From the IMG/VR virus record IMGVR_UViG_3300046660_000493, positions 1 through 20,742 of that record: DNA of 20,742 nucleotides; one strand, given 5' to 3'. Below, one piece after another: positions 1-5,145 of this stretch. The notes beneath the pieces are model-generated. The model did not search any database, had not been told where the DNA came from, and saw only the letters and a program-made list of their open reading frames with translations. This DNA comes from a virus. Made by a program: the position numbers and the translations under genes. Each line of letters opens with the position of its first letter. The first letter of the stretch is position 1.

Positions 1-10
1 CACACCATGG

Positions 11-324
11 GTGAGCGTGCTGACGCACGCTCACAGCTGTGCGCCCTCAGCGCACGCATGGTGTGCCCACCACAGTGGGCACTGCTGTGCGTACGGGTGG
101 AGGCTTCGCCTCCCCCCTGCACCACACCGTCCGCTCTCCCGCCAGCCCCCTCCGGGGGCGGTACGGCGGAAGGGGGGAGCATGAGGCCTGTTGGCCTCCC
201 CTCGCCGGCCTGAAGGCCGGCTGCTGCGCGCCTGAAGGCGCGCTGCTGTGCCCGCGCGATGGTGATCCGTTCGGCCGGAGGCCGACCGGTCACCTGCGCT
301 CCGGCCCCACGCACGCCAGTGCGT
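11..324. repeat. Dense array of short inverted repeats, no gene
   Basis: This stretch holds no convincing gene but at least eight short stem-loops with unrelated arms. They are 11-34 (9-bp stem), 63-82 (8 bp), 99-113 (6 bp, loop TTC), 145-159 (6 bp), 183-198 (6 bp), 204-221 (7 bp, loop TGAA), 226-243 (7 bp, loop TGAA), 271-285 (6 bp) and 309-324 (6 bp). The two TGAA-loop hairpins share a CCTGAAGG centre with different outer arms. Reading frames across the region are open only because of high GC and show no recognisable domain. The role is unknown; an origin, a structured RNA or a chain of terminators are all possible. Confidence 0.7.
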
Positions 325-377
325 TGCGCTGGAGCACCAAAAGCGCGCAGCTCTCGTCACCGTGTCTTGTTCGAGCC

Positions 378-406
378 TTGACATGCGCACGCCTTGCCAC
401 ACCCTG
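378..406 (+). promoter_or_regulatory. Possible -35 box with weak -10
   Basis: A perfect TTGACA lies at 378-383. The hexamer 17 bases downstream is ACCCTG, a poor match to the -10 consensus, so this is only a weak promoter candidate. It would read rightward out of the hairpin array towards the first genes. Confidence 0.2.
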
Positions 407-734
407 TGTGTGGCCCCTGCACCTGCTGTGACGTGCATATATCCATGTGCACACCACGTGTGCGCCGGCGCTGCGCCCGAATCTTCACAAGTCGACCCGA
501 TGGGGAACGAGCACTCCGGAACCGGGATCGTGCTCAGTCATGAGCGCGTGAACGATTACATGCCTCTTAGGCAACAGCCCTCATTCGTGCAGGTCATAGA
601 GCATCTCGGAAAGATCTTGAAGAATCTTCGGTGAACCTATTGACCGCGAACGCGATCAGGGCGCAGTGTTGGCACTCCCAACCGGGACCGCCGCAAACGC
701 GGAGGAACCGGGAGGAACCCCGGAGCATCGCTCA

Positions 735-1048
735 CCTGGTGTTCACCAGGCGTTCGAAGGCTTCGAACGGTACGACGGCACGACAGCCCAAGGGCATCCG
801 CCACTCGGTATCCACTGAGTTTCTGGACAGCCCGGCTGGTTGGAGCAGGGCCCCGTTGGAGGCGGCAGTCGCCGATGACCTCACGGGCAGGACGCCAGGA
901 CATGGCGCCGGAAATGCCCAAGGGGATCTTGGGAAAACCTCCGGTAGGCACAGGTGGCGTCTCGTAGGGACTAGAGCCCTACGGATGAGGGACGGACCAC
1001 GGCGCTCGTTCCCAGGTGTATTCCCCCTGGGGCGGCTGCGAGCAGCCG
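735..1048. repeat. Second group of short inverted repeats in a gene-free stretch
   Basis: Between about 640 and 1070 no frame looks coding. Perfect inverted repeats lie at 735-750 (7-bp stem, loop TT), 751-769 (8-bp stem CGTTCGAA, loop GGC), 917-933 (6 bp), 963-983 (7-bp stem CGTAGGG) and 1033-1048 (7-bp stem CGGCTGC, loop GA). The first two are directly adjacent. The arms are unrelated, so this is a structural series and not a sequence repeat family. The stretch just before it (609-629) has AAGATCTT followed by a GAAGA/TCTTC dyad. Confidence 0.6.
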
Positions 1049-1071
1049 GCGGCCCGTCACTCGTCAAGTCA

Positions 1072-1093
1072 GCACGGACGTGATGAGCCGTGC
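1072..1093 (+). other. Hairpin upstream of gene 1134 with GTGATGA-containing loop
   Basis: A 6-bp stem (GCACGG with CCGTGC) encloses the loop ACGTGATGAG. It closely resembles the hairpin at 1637-1658 in front of the gene at 1686, which has the same CGCACGG-type arm and a TGATGA loop. The repetition in front of two unrelated genes argues for a regulatory or transcript-processing role. Confidence 0.5.
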
Positions 1094-1098
1094 CGGCC

Positions 1099-1111
1099 TG
1101 ATGAGTCATCA
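1099..1111. promoter_or_regulatory. Perfect 6-1-6 dyad, possible operator
   Basis: TGATGA and TCATCA flank a single central G, giving a perfect palindrome 22 bases before the start codon at 1134. Size and position would suit a repressor site. It also repeats the TGATGA word seen in nearby hairpin loops, so it may be part of that RNA-level pattern. No second copy of the full palindrome was noticed. Confidence 0.3.
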
Positions 1112-1136
1112 CATGACAGTGGAGAGGCTGATCATG
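1112..1136 (+). promoter_or_regulatory. SD-in-loop hairpin over the start of gene 1134
   Basis: CATG (1112-1115) pairs with CATG (1133-1136) and CAG (1117-1119) pairs with CTG (1128-1130), with a one-against-two internal loop. The apical loop is TGGAGAGG, which carries the ribosome binding site. The 3' CATG contains the start codon. The arrangement matches the one at 1662-1688. Confidence 0.5.
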
Positions 1137-1418
1137 AGCGAGAACAAGCACACGCCCGTAGCGCACCTTGCGGCAGACAGCGCGTTGGTGCGGAACCTGC
1201 CGCTGGGCATGCGGCAGAGCGGAACCGGGAGCGGCTACACCAACTGCGCATGCCGTAACTGCCAGACAGACCAGGGCGCTTGCCTGAAGGCGCCCGGCGC
1301 CCACTGGGTGGTGCGTCTGCCCAACGGCCGCGAGCGGGGCCCGTACGCCACTCACAGCGAGGCTCTGGCTGCCGCCCGTCGGGCCGGCGGTGGCACGCCC
1401 GTAAAGCGGGACGCCTGA
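1134..1418 (+). CDS. Small Cys-cluster protein, unknown function
   Basis: This 94-residue protein has Cys38, Cys40, Cys43 and Cys50 in a compact cluster that could bind a metal ion, followed by a segment around 57-80 with a Trp-Val-Val strand and an Ala-rich helix. The ATG at 1134 was chosen over the GTG at 1080 because GGAGAGG at 1121-1127 lies six bases before it. It is the first convincing gene of the window and is followed after two bases by the gene at 1421. I do not recognise the family. Small Zn-binding proteins of this sort are frequent in the early regions of actinophages, so early expression is an inference. Confidence 0.7.
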   Translation: MSENKHTPVAHLAADSALVRNLPLGMRQSGTGSGYTNCACRNCQTDQGACLKAPGAHWVVRLPNGRERGPYATHSEALAAARRAGGGTPVKRDA

Positions 1419-1420
1419 TC

Positions 1421-1567
1421 ATGGACCAACGCGAGTACGAGGACATGATCGTCGCCCGTGCTGCCGATCTCTATCGGCAGTGGGAGGCCCGCCCTTGGCA
1501 CGCAAAGCTGCGCGCCCGCATCCGCGGCGCATGGTGCCGCTTCCGTATCACCCGCAGGACCAATTGA
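1421..1567 (+). CDS. 48-residue basic protein, unknown
   Basis: This short reading frame begins at the ATG two bases after the stop of the gene at 1134 and ends just before a strong terminator. The product starts MDQREYEDMIVARAADLYRQ and is helical and acidic at first, then strongly basic and Trp-rich (residues 20-46), which would suit nucleic-acid or membrane-surface contact. There is no recognisable domain. Tight spacing and terminator placement support it as the last gene of a two-gene transcript. A purine-rich stretch before the start is only a weak ribosome binding site, so coupling to the upstream gene is likely. Confidence 0.55.
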   Translation: MDQREYEDMIVARAADLYRQWEARPWHAKLRARIRGAWCRFRITRRTN

Positions 1568-1584
1568 TCACCCGCCGCAGCATC

Positions 1585-1613
1585 GGACGCACCCCATCCC
1601 ACGGGGTGCGTCC
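1585..1613 (+). terminator. Strong hairpin, likely terminator after 1567
   Basis: An 11-bp perfect stem (GGACGCACCCC with GGGGTGCGTCC) has a 7-base loop and is followed by CCTTGCTCTT. It lies 17 bases after the stop at 1567. The U-run is poor, as is common for high-GC actinobacterial terminators. Confidence 0.7.
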
Positions 1614-1636
1614 CCTTGCTCTTACGGATGAGAGCA

Positions 1637-1658
1637 CGCACGGAGTGATGACCGTGCG
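1637..1658 (+). other. TGATGA-loop hairpin upstream of gene 1686
   Basis: A 7-bp stem (CGCACGG with CCGTGCG) has the loop AGTGATGA. It is the near-twin of the hairpin at 1072-1093. It lies just before the SD hairpin at 1662-1688, so the start of this gene carries two hairpins in series. Confidence 0.5.
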
Positions 1659-1661
1659 CCC

Positions 1662-1688
1662 CATGGTTGATGGAGAGGTCACACCATG
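1662..1688 (+). promoter_or_regulatory. SD-in-loop hairpin over the start of gene 1686
   Basis: CATGGT (1662-1667) pairs with ACCATG (1683-1688), and TGA (1668-1670) pairs with TCA (1679-1681), with one bulged C. This gives nine pairs around the loop TGGAGAGG. The ATG start codon is inside the 3' strand while the ribosome binding site is exposed in the loop. Confidence 0.6.
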
Positions 1689-2003
1689 AGCGAGAACTAC
1701 GGAACCATTTGGGTCTGCCAGGACTGCATGCTGCACCACGCCAACGGCGAGTGCGGCTCGTGCAGCGACCTGTACGGCCCGCACGATGAAGAGCCGCTGA
1801 GCGCCATTGAGGCGCCGTTCACCGTGGCCATGGGCATGGCCTACGACGAGCACGCGGAGGACTGCGAGACGCGCATCCACAACGGCGCGCCGGACAACTA
1901 CGAGTGCGACTGCGAGACGAACACCTACAGCACGTCGCAGTGCGAGGGATGCCGCTCGTACCTGCACGGTGAGCGCCACGCCATGACGCTTTTCAAGTCG
2001 TGA
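1686..2003 (+). CDS. Cys-rich, probably Zn-binding protein
   Basis: This 105-residue acidic protein has nine cysteines, including CxxC pairs at 11-14, 23-26 and 86-89 and a CDC at 74-76, so one or two zinc sites are likely. The start is fixed by GGAGAGG eight bases upstream, inside the hairpin described at 1662. The stop overlaps a GTG that begins a tiny membrane-type reading frame (GTGA). The family is not recognised. The CxxC arrangement suggests a zinc ribbon or rubredoxin-like knuckle, which could act in protein or nucleic-acid binding. It has its own upstream hairpins and a terminator at 2120, so with 2000-2101 it seems to be an independent transcription unit. Confidence 0.75.
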   Translation: MSENYGTIWVCQDCMLHHANGECGSCSDLYGPHDEEPLSAIEAPFTVAMGMAYDEHAEDCETRIHNGAPDNYECDCETNTYSTSQCEGCRSYLHGERHAMTLFKS

Positions 2004-2101
2004 CCGTGCACGCGCTCCTGACGGCCCTCTGGGACGTCCCGTTGATCCTGGCACTGGTAGGACCCGCGCAGTTCGTGTGCGGGCACCACAGGATGCACTG
2101 A
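2000..2101 (+). CDS. 33-residue hydrophobic peptide, GTGA-coupled
   Basis: A GTG at 2000 overlaps the stop of the preceding gene as GTGA, the coupling used by many genes in this window. The peptide starts VTVHALLTALWDVPLILALV and has one hydrophobic stretch at about residues 4-26, long enough for one membrane pass, with a His/Arg-rich tail. It ends 18 bases before a terminator hairpin. It is too short for family assignment. The placement between coupled start and terminator is the main support. Confidence 0.5.
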   Translation: MTVHALLTALWDVPLILALVGPAQFVCGHHRMH

Positions 2102-2119
2102 GCCCCTGTAAGAGCCATC

Positions 2120-2144
2120 GGACGCCCGTCTCGTACGGGCGTCC
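2120..2144 (+). terminator. Strong hairpin, likely terminator
   Basis: A 10-bp perfect stem (GGACGCCCGT with ACGGGCGTCC) with a 5-base loop is followed by TCTTGGTT. It lies after the stop at 2101. Its arm begins GGACGC, like the terminator at 1585. Confidence 0.7.
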
Positions 2145-2164
2145 TCTTGGTTCCGCAGGAACCG

Positions 2165-2191
2165 CACCGGTGGCCTGATGAACCGCCGGTG
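2165..2191 (+). other. TGATGA-loop hairpin upstream of gene 2220
   Basis: CACCGGTGG pairs with CCGCCGGTG (nine pairs, one G-T) around the loop CCTGATGAA. It is the third hairpin with a TGATGA loop placed just before an SD hairpin. Confidence 0.5.
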
Positions 2192-2195
2192 ACCC

Positions 2196-2218
2196 ATCTG
2201 CATTGGAGAGGTGCAGAT
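2196..2218 (+). promoter_or_regulatory. Perfect SD-in-loop hairpin before gene 2220
   Basis: ATCTGCA (2196-2202) and TGCAGAT (2212-2218) form a perfect 7-bp stem whose loop is TTGGAGAGG. One base separates the stem from the ATG at 2220. This is the cleanest example of the SD-in-loop arrangement in the window. Confidence 0.7.
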
Positions 2219-2219
2219 C

Positions 2220-2639
2220 ATGAGCATGACCCTGAACAAGACCCGCCCCGGAGTCGAGCTGCACATGGGCGTGCTGCTGCGTGATGCCCTGGCCTTCCAG
2301 GGCATCGGCGTGCGCGTCGACAAGCCGTGGCGCTCACTGCCCACCGAATACCTGGTGGCTGAGCGCGAGGGCCACACGCGGGTGTGGATTCACGCCGTGT
2401 CGTGCAACGGCGCCACCGATTACGACATCCCGCGCGCCGAACTGATGGGCGTGGCTGCCGTCATCACCGACGCCGAGAGCACGCGATTCGTCTACGACGG
2501 ATTCAGCGACGAATCAGCGCGGCCAACCGCGCAGGCCGTAGCCATGGCCGCAGCGGTTGCCCGGCACTTTGGCCTGCCGGTGCGCGAGTACGCCGACCCG
2601 TTCGTCGACGCCACGCTGAACGGCGGTGCGTCCGCATGA
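2220..2639 (+). CDS. Conserved-looking unknown protein, 139 residues
   Basis: The product has no motif I can assign. It alternates beta-like stretches (for example residues 40-60, with YLVAERE and TRVWIHAVS) and helices, and ends with an Ala-rich helix, so it looks like a folded cytosolic alpha/beta protein. The ATG at 2220 is used because it directly follows the SD hairpin; an in-frame GTG at 2211 lies inside the ribosome binding site. Its stop overlaps the start of the next gene as ATGA at 2636-2639, so the two are translationally coupled and probably work together. Confidence 0.75.
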   Translation: MSMTLNKTRPGVELHMGVLLRDALAFQGIGVRVDKPWRSLPTEYLVAEREGHTRVWIHAVSCNGATDYDIPRAELMGVAAVITDAESTRFVYDGFSDESARPTAQAVAMAAAVARHFGLPVREYADPFVDATLNGGASA

Positions 2640-2890
2640 GCACTCGTCGATCGGCGCATGACCCCCAGTACCCGTACAACCGCCCCTGGGAGCGCCTGGC
2701 CATGCGGGATGTGGACATGTACGAGCCACGACGTGTGGCGCTGTACAACTCCAAGCTGAACGCCCTGGACGACTACAACCCCGAGCGTCATGAGCGGCTG
2801 TACCACCTACCGAAGGGACAGCGACCGTTCCGCGACGGTGACGGTGCGATCTACAGCCTGGAGTACCTGACGCGCCGGCACGGCGCCTGA
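2636..2890 (+). CDS. 84-residue Arg/Tyr-rich protein, unknown
   Basis: The ATG at 2636 overlaps the preceding stop as ATGA. No separate ribosome binding site is visible, so translation probably depends on the upstream gene. The product is rich in Arg, Tyr, Asp and Pro with no hydrophobic core segment, suggesting a small, partly extended, nucleic-acid or protein binding polypeptide. It is followed by 186 bases of intergenic sequence with three successive hairpins. Confidence 0.65.
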   Translation: MSTRRSAHDPQYPYNRPWERLAMRDVDMYEPRRVALYNSKLNALDDYNPERHERLYHLPKGQRPFRDGDGAIYSLEYLTRRHGA

Positions 2891-2901
2891 CCCCACAGAC
2901 C

Positions 2902-2967
2902 CCCGGCACCCCCCCGCCGGGATGAGAGACCCCCGTCCCGCCCCTCCCCCCTTGGGGCGGGGGTCTC
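2902..2967 (+). terminator. Two tandem hairpins, terminator region
   Basis: The first hairpin (2902-2921) pairs CCCGGC with GCCGGG over a C-rich loop. The second (2926-2967) pairs GAGACCCCCG with CGGGGGTCTC, a perfect 10-bp outer stem with further C/G pairing inside. Together they likely end the transcript of the genes at 2220 and 2636. Confidence 0.65.
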
Positions 2968-2976
2968 GCCCCAAGT

Positions 2977-3042
2977 CCGTGCGAGCGGAAGTCTGCATGC
3001 CTGCCACCTCTCCGGTGGGCATGCAGGCCTCGGTCCGCACGG
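2977..3042. repeat. Long nested inverted repeat before gene 3077
   Basis: CCGTGCG (2977-2983) pairs with CGCACGG (3036-3042) as an outer stem. Inside it CTGCATGC (2993-3000) pairs with GCATGCAG (3019-3026), then CCACC (3004-3008) pairs with GGTGG (3014-3018). The outer arms are the same heptamers that form the hairpin at 1637-1658, here in reverse order. The site could be a cruciform-type protein site or an RNA structure. Confidence 0.55.
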
Positions 3043-3058
3043 GCCAATCACGCCACGA

Positions 3059-3074
3059 TCTACGGAGAGGTAGA
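3059..3074 (+). promoter_or_regulatory. SD-in-loop hairpin before gene 3077
   Basis: TCTAC (3059-3063) pairs perfectly with GTAGA (3070-3074), leaving GGAGAG in the loop. The ATG at 3077 follows after two bases. Confidence 0.55.
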
Positions 3075-3076
3075 AC

Positions 3077-3406
3077 ATGGCCAACAACGAAGGGCTCCAG
3101 AAGACGCTGGAGTACATAAAGGAGCACCCGAGCGAGTGGAGCCAGATCCGCTGGACCACCTGTTTCGCCGGGATCGCTCTCCGCGTCCTCAAGGGCGCGC
3201 AGCTCTCGGAGCTCGACTGCTGCAACATCTGCCGTGACCTGATGATCGACGGCAAGCGCCTCGCGCCGCACGAGATCCAGGAAGCCGCAGGGGCGGCCCT
3301 GAAGCTGACCGACACGCAGCGCCGCGCGCTGTTCCACCAGACCAACGACCTTGCGGCCTTGACGGCGTTCGTCGCGGAGTTCACCGCGGAGAAGGTGCCC
3401 GCATGA
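3077..3406 (+). CDS. DUF6197-like helical protein
   Basis: This 109-residue, mostly helical protein opens with a helix (LQKTLEYIKEHP, 7-18), then a Trp/Thr/Cys segment (WTTCFAGIALRVLKG, 26-40), then LKLTDTQRRALFHQTNDLAAL. This order resembles the small actinobacterial and phage family DUF6197, as I recall it: an opening helix, a Cys/Ala-Gly-Ile/Trp-Ala segment, then a Leu-rich helix. The resemblance is by eye and moderate. Function in that family is unknown. The start follows an SD hairpin and the stop overlaps the next gene (ATGA at 3403), so the two form an operon. Confidence 0.7.
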   Translation: MANNEGLQKTLEYIKEHPSEWSQIRWTTCFAGIALRVLKGAQLSELDCCNICRDLMIDGKRLAPHEIQEAAGAALKLTDTQRRALFHQTNDLAALTAFVAEFTAEKVPA

Positions 3407-3774
3407 TCGAGATCGACTACGCGGCACGCGTCGCCAAGGGCGCGGCCCTGCTCGACGAGAAGCGCCCCGGGTGGGAGCAGCTCATCGACCTGGAGATCCT
3501 CGACATCGAGAGCCCTACGAGCTGCGTCACGGCGCAGCTCAGCGGACAGCGGCACTTCCGCGTAGGGCTGGCGCAGCTCGGCCTCACCGGGGGCAGCGAC
3601 GGCACGTACGTCTCTCACGGGTTCAACGCTGAGGGTGACTGCGACTGCTGTGTCAGTCGGGAAGTCCTGGACCGGCTCCCCGAGGGCTACGACCAGGACG
3701 CGGCGTACGGCACGCTCAACACCCTTTGGAAGGACTTGATCAGCAAGCGTCTGGCCGAGCCGGCTGACAGCTGA
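3403..3774 (+). CDS. Unknown phage protein, 123 residues
   Basis: The ATG at 3403 overlaps the upstream stop. The product begins with a helix and the segment KGAALLDEKRPGWEQLIDLE (residues 12-31), followed by CVTAQLSG (about 46-53), a CDCC cluster near residue 81 and a Leu/Lys-rich end. I believe this is a widespread actinophage family of unknown function, because the segment around DEKRPGW looks familiar, but I cannot name it. The CDCC cluster is a possible metal or redox site. No membrane segment or signal peptide is present. Confidence 0.75.
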   Translation: MIEIDYAARVAKGAALLDEKRPGWEQLIDLEILDIESPTSCVTAQLSGQRHFRVGLAQLGLTGGSDGTYVSHGFNAEGDCDCCVSREVLDRLPEGYDQDAAYGTLNTLWKDLISKRLAEPADS

Positions 3775-3781
3775 TCAGCAT

Positions 3782-3827
3782 GCAGCCCCTGCCCGGCGGT
3801 GTGGCGAAGCCCGCCGGGTGGGGGTGC
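3782..3827 (+). terminator. Extended hairpin after 3774
   Basis: CCCGGCGG (3792-3799) pairs with CCGCCGGG (3811-3818). The pairing extends outward through CCCC/GGGG and GCA/TGC after small mismatches, giving a stem of about 15 pairs. It begins 8 bases after the stop at 3774 and ends just before the next gene's ribosome binding site. Confidence 0.6.
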
Positions 3828-3839
3828 AAGGGAGTCGCA

Positions 3840-3974
3840 ATGCGTCAACAACGCGTGACCAAGCGCAAGCGAGTGACTGACAAGCGCCGTCCGGCGCGAG
3901 AGGATGAACCGCAAGAGGAGAAACCGGAGATCCGCCCGGATCTCCGGCATTGGTTCACGGAGGCGAACACGTGA
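3840..3974 (+). CDS. 44-residue highly basic peptide
   Basis: The ATG at 3840 has GGGAG eight bases upstream. The product begins MRQQRVTKRKRVTDKRRPAR and is then acidic, ending in PDLRHWFTEANT. The strongly basic N-terminus suggests nucleic-acid binding, but that is inference from composition only. Its stop overlaps the GTG of the next gene (GTGA at 3971-3974). An in-frame ATG at 3780 exists, but it would translate through the hairpin at 3782-3827, so it is less likely. Confidence 0.55.
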   Translation: MRQQRVTKRKRVTDKRRPAREDEPQEEKPEIRPDLRHWFTEANT

Positions 3975-4114
3975 GCAGGATCAAGAAAGCCCTTCTGTCC
4001 CTTCCCAGGCTCTTCCGCCCGCTGGGCATGACGTGCCCCAACGGCGAGTGCGGCGGCACGATGACCAAGAGCGGTGACGTGTACGTGTGCGGCAAGTGCG
4101 GCAACGTGCTCTAA
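3971..4114 (+). CDS. 47-residue zinc-ribbon peptide
   Basis: A GTG at 3971 overlaps the preceding stop as GTGA. The peptide has a basic amphipathic N-terminus (residues 1-18, VSRIKKALLSLPRLFRPL) and then a compact zinc ribbon with Cys22 and Cys27, then Cys40-x2-Cys43. The stop codon TAA lies exactly in the loop of a 6-bp hairpin (4106-4120). The next gene also encodes a tiny zinc ribbon, so this is a tandem pair of mini zinc proteins. The role is unknown; nucleic-acid or protein binding is typical for such folds. Confidence 0.65.
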   Translation: MSRIKKALLSLPRLFRPLGMTCPNGECGGTMTKSGDVYVCGKCGNVL

Positions 4115-4120
4115 GAGCAC
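4106..4120 (+). other. Hairpin with a stop codon as its loop
   Basis: GTGCTC (4106-4111) and GAGCAC (4115-4120) form a perfect 6-bp stem. The three-base loop is TAA, the stop codon of the 47-residue gene. It lies just ahead of GGAGAGG at 4125-4131 for the next gene. Confidence 0.45.
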
Positions 4121-4139
4121 ACACGGAGAGGAGCGGGAC

Positions 4140-4295
4140 ATGGAGTGTCCGCGGTGCAGGTCCACGAACGTGACTTCCACTGGTCTCGGGACCGGGGTCT
4201 GGAAGTGCATGCAGGTGACCTGTGGTCAGACGTTCGACCGGGACAGCGCGTTCAAGCGCACCACGCCCGTACGAGTGAACGGCGCGAAGGGATAA
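4140..4295 (+). CDS. 51-residue Ogr/TFIIS-type zinc-ribbon peptide
   Basis: The ATG at 4140 is preceded by GGAGAGG at 4125-4131. The peptide MECPRCRSTNVTSTGLGTGV and its continuation WKCMQVTCGQTFD make a classic zinc ribbon: Cys3-x2-Cys6, then Cys24 and Cys29. It resembles short regulatory or RNA-polymerase-type ribbons such as phage Ogr/Delta only in overall shape, so the function is unassigned. It is the second of two adjacent zinc-ribbon genes and is followed by a strong terminator at 4306. Confidence 0.7.
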   Translation: MECPRCRSTNVTSTGLGTGVWKCMQVTCGQTFDRDSAFKRTTPVRVNGAKG

Positions 4296-4305
4296 CCGAC
4301 AGACA

Positions 4306-4331
4306 GCCGGAGGCCTGAAAGGGCCTCCGGC
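4306..4331 (+). terminator. Strong hairpin, likely terminator before the DUF5753 gene
   Basis: GCCGGAGGCC (4306-4315) and GGCCTCCGGC (4322-4331) form a perfect 10-bp stem with loop TGAAAG. It follows the stop at 4295 by ten bases. No U-run follows; four bases later the SD hairpin of the next gene begins. Confidence 0.65.
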
Positions 4332-4334
4332 GCT

Positions 4335-4354
4335 GGTTCGAGGAGAGGTGAACC
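4335..4354 (+). promoter_or_regulatory. SD-in-loop hairpin abutting an ATG at 4355
   Basis: GGTTC (4335-4339) pairs with GAACC (4350-4354) around a loop containing AGGAGAGG. The ATG directly after the stem (4355) is out of frame with the DUF5753 gene and would encode only eight residues. The in-frame ATG is at 4360. Confidence 0.55.
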
Positions 4355-4381
4355 ATGTCATGGAAACCGCCGAGCAACTGA
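4355..4381 (+). other. Eight-codon mini-ORF overlapping the DUF5753 start
   Basis: The ATG that fits the SD hairpin best reads MSWKPPSN and stops at 4379-4381. It overlaps the first codons of the gene starting at 4360 in another frame. It may be a leader peptide that tunes translation, or the mark of a small indel near the start of the DUF5753 gene. Confidence 0.3.
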
Positions 4382-5145
4382 TCAGAGCGTTAAGGGCCCC
4401 GGACCAGCGGGGCATGGGCCGTGTTGAGGCGAGCGACACCGGTCCGTCCAACATCAACCGCCTGGCCGACCTGGACGCGATGGCCACGACCATCCGCATC
4501 TGGGGCAGTTCGGTGATTCCCGGGAACCTCCAGACGCCGCAGTACTCGGACGCGGTGATCCGGGCAGCGCACCCGCGACTGCCCACCATGGAGGTGCGCC
4601 GGCGCGTCCTTCAGAAGGAGGTCCGCCAGCGGGCCTTCCTCAAGAGGACGTTCGACGAAGCCCTGAGCCACGTATGGGTGGTCATCTCGGAGCGCGCCAT
4701 CACGCAGGCCGTCCACCTGGACGGCAGCGTGCACGTACAGCAGCTCTTCCACCTGTCCCGCCTTGCGGCACACGCGAAGATCATCCTTCAGGTGCTTCCC
4801 GAGGGCTTCACTCCAGGACTGGCGGATTCATTCAGCCTGTACACCCTGGACGAGGAACACCGCGTTGGCTACGTTGAGACGATCATGGGCTCGTGGTACT
4901 CCACGCGCTCGGAGGACGTGGCCAAGCTCCACTCGACCTTCAGTGACATCGGGGGCGTGGCCATGTCCCAGACAGCCACGCGGCTATTCATCCGAGAGGT
5001 GCTGAACACATGGCGATCAGCAAACCCCGTGTTGCCCGACAGTATCGAGGAGAGCCGTTCCTCTTCTCCTCGTACTCCAGCGGTGGAGACGAGTGCATCG
5101 GAGTCGCAGGACTCCCCCCGCGCAGCGCACCGGACGGAGCCATAG
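4360..5145 (+). CDS. DUF5753 protein without the usual HTH domain
   Basis: This 261-residue protein matches the C-terminal sensory domain (DUF5753) of Streptomyces XRE-family regulators. The signature stretches are IPGNLQTPQY at 53-62, a Glu/Arg-rich helix at 78-100, LQVLP at 143-147 and YVET at 171-174; the domain ends near residue 216. The usual N-terminal helix-turn-helix of about 70 residues is replaced by some 40 unrelated residues, so DNA binding by this chain alone is unlikely. The last 45 residues are Ser/Pro/Glu-rich and overlap the DUF397 gene. In the host, DUF5753 regulators of the WhiJ type act with a DUF397 partner; that pairing is preserved here. The start at 4360 is chosen as the first in-frame ATG after AGGAGAGG, at a rather long 11-base spacing. 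Confidence 0.85.
   Translation: METAEQLIRALRAPDQRGMGRVEASDTGPSNINRLADLDAMATTIRIWGSSVIPGNLQTPQYSDAVIRAAHPRLPTMEVRRRVLQKEVRQRAFLKRTFDEALSHVWVVISERAITQAVHLDGSVHVQQLFHLSRLAAHAKIILQVLPEGFTPGLADSFSLYTLDEEHRVGYVETIMGSWYSTRSEDVAKLHSTFSDIGGVAMSQTATRLFIREVLNTWRSANPVLPDSIEESRSSSPRTPAVETSASESQDSPRAAHRTEP

Noticed and set aside
500-634. Frame from an ATG at 500 encoding 44 residues (MGNEHSGTGIVLSHERV...)
   Set aside because: There is no ribosome binding site, no recognisable domain and it lies between two hairpin fields; it may be chance.
631-1083. 150-residue open frame on the + strand
   Set aside because: It crosses five perfect inverted repeats, is rich in Arg/Pro/Gly without any domain, and lacks a good ribosome binding site, as expected for noncoding high-GC DNA.
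1078-1120. Possible hammerhead ribozyme core (CTGATGAG near 1098)
   Set aside because: The required GAAA partner and the three-stem arrangement were not found.
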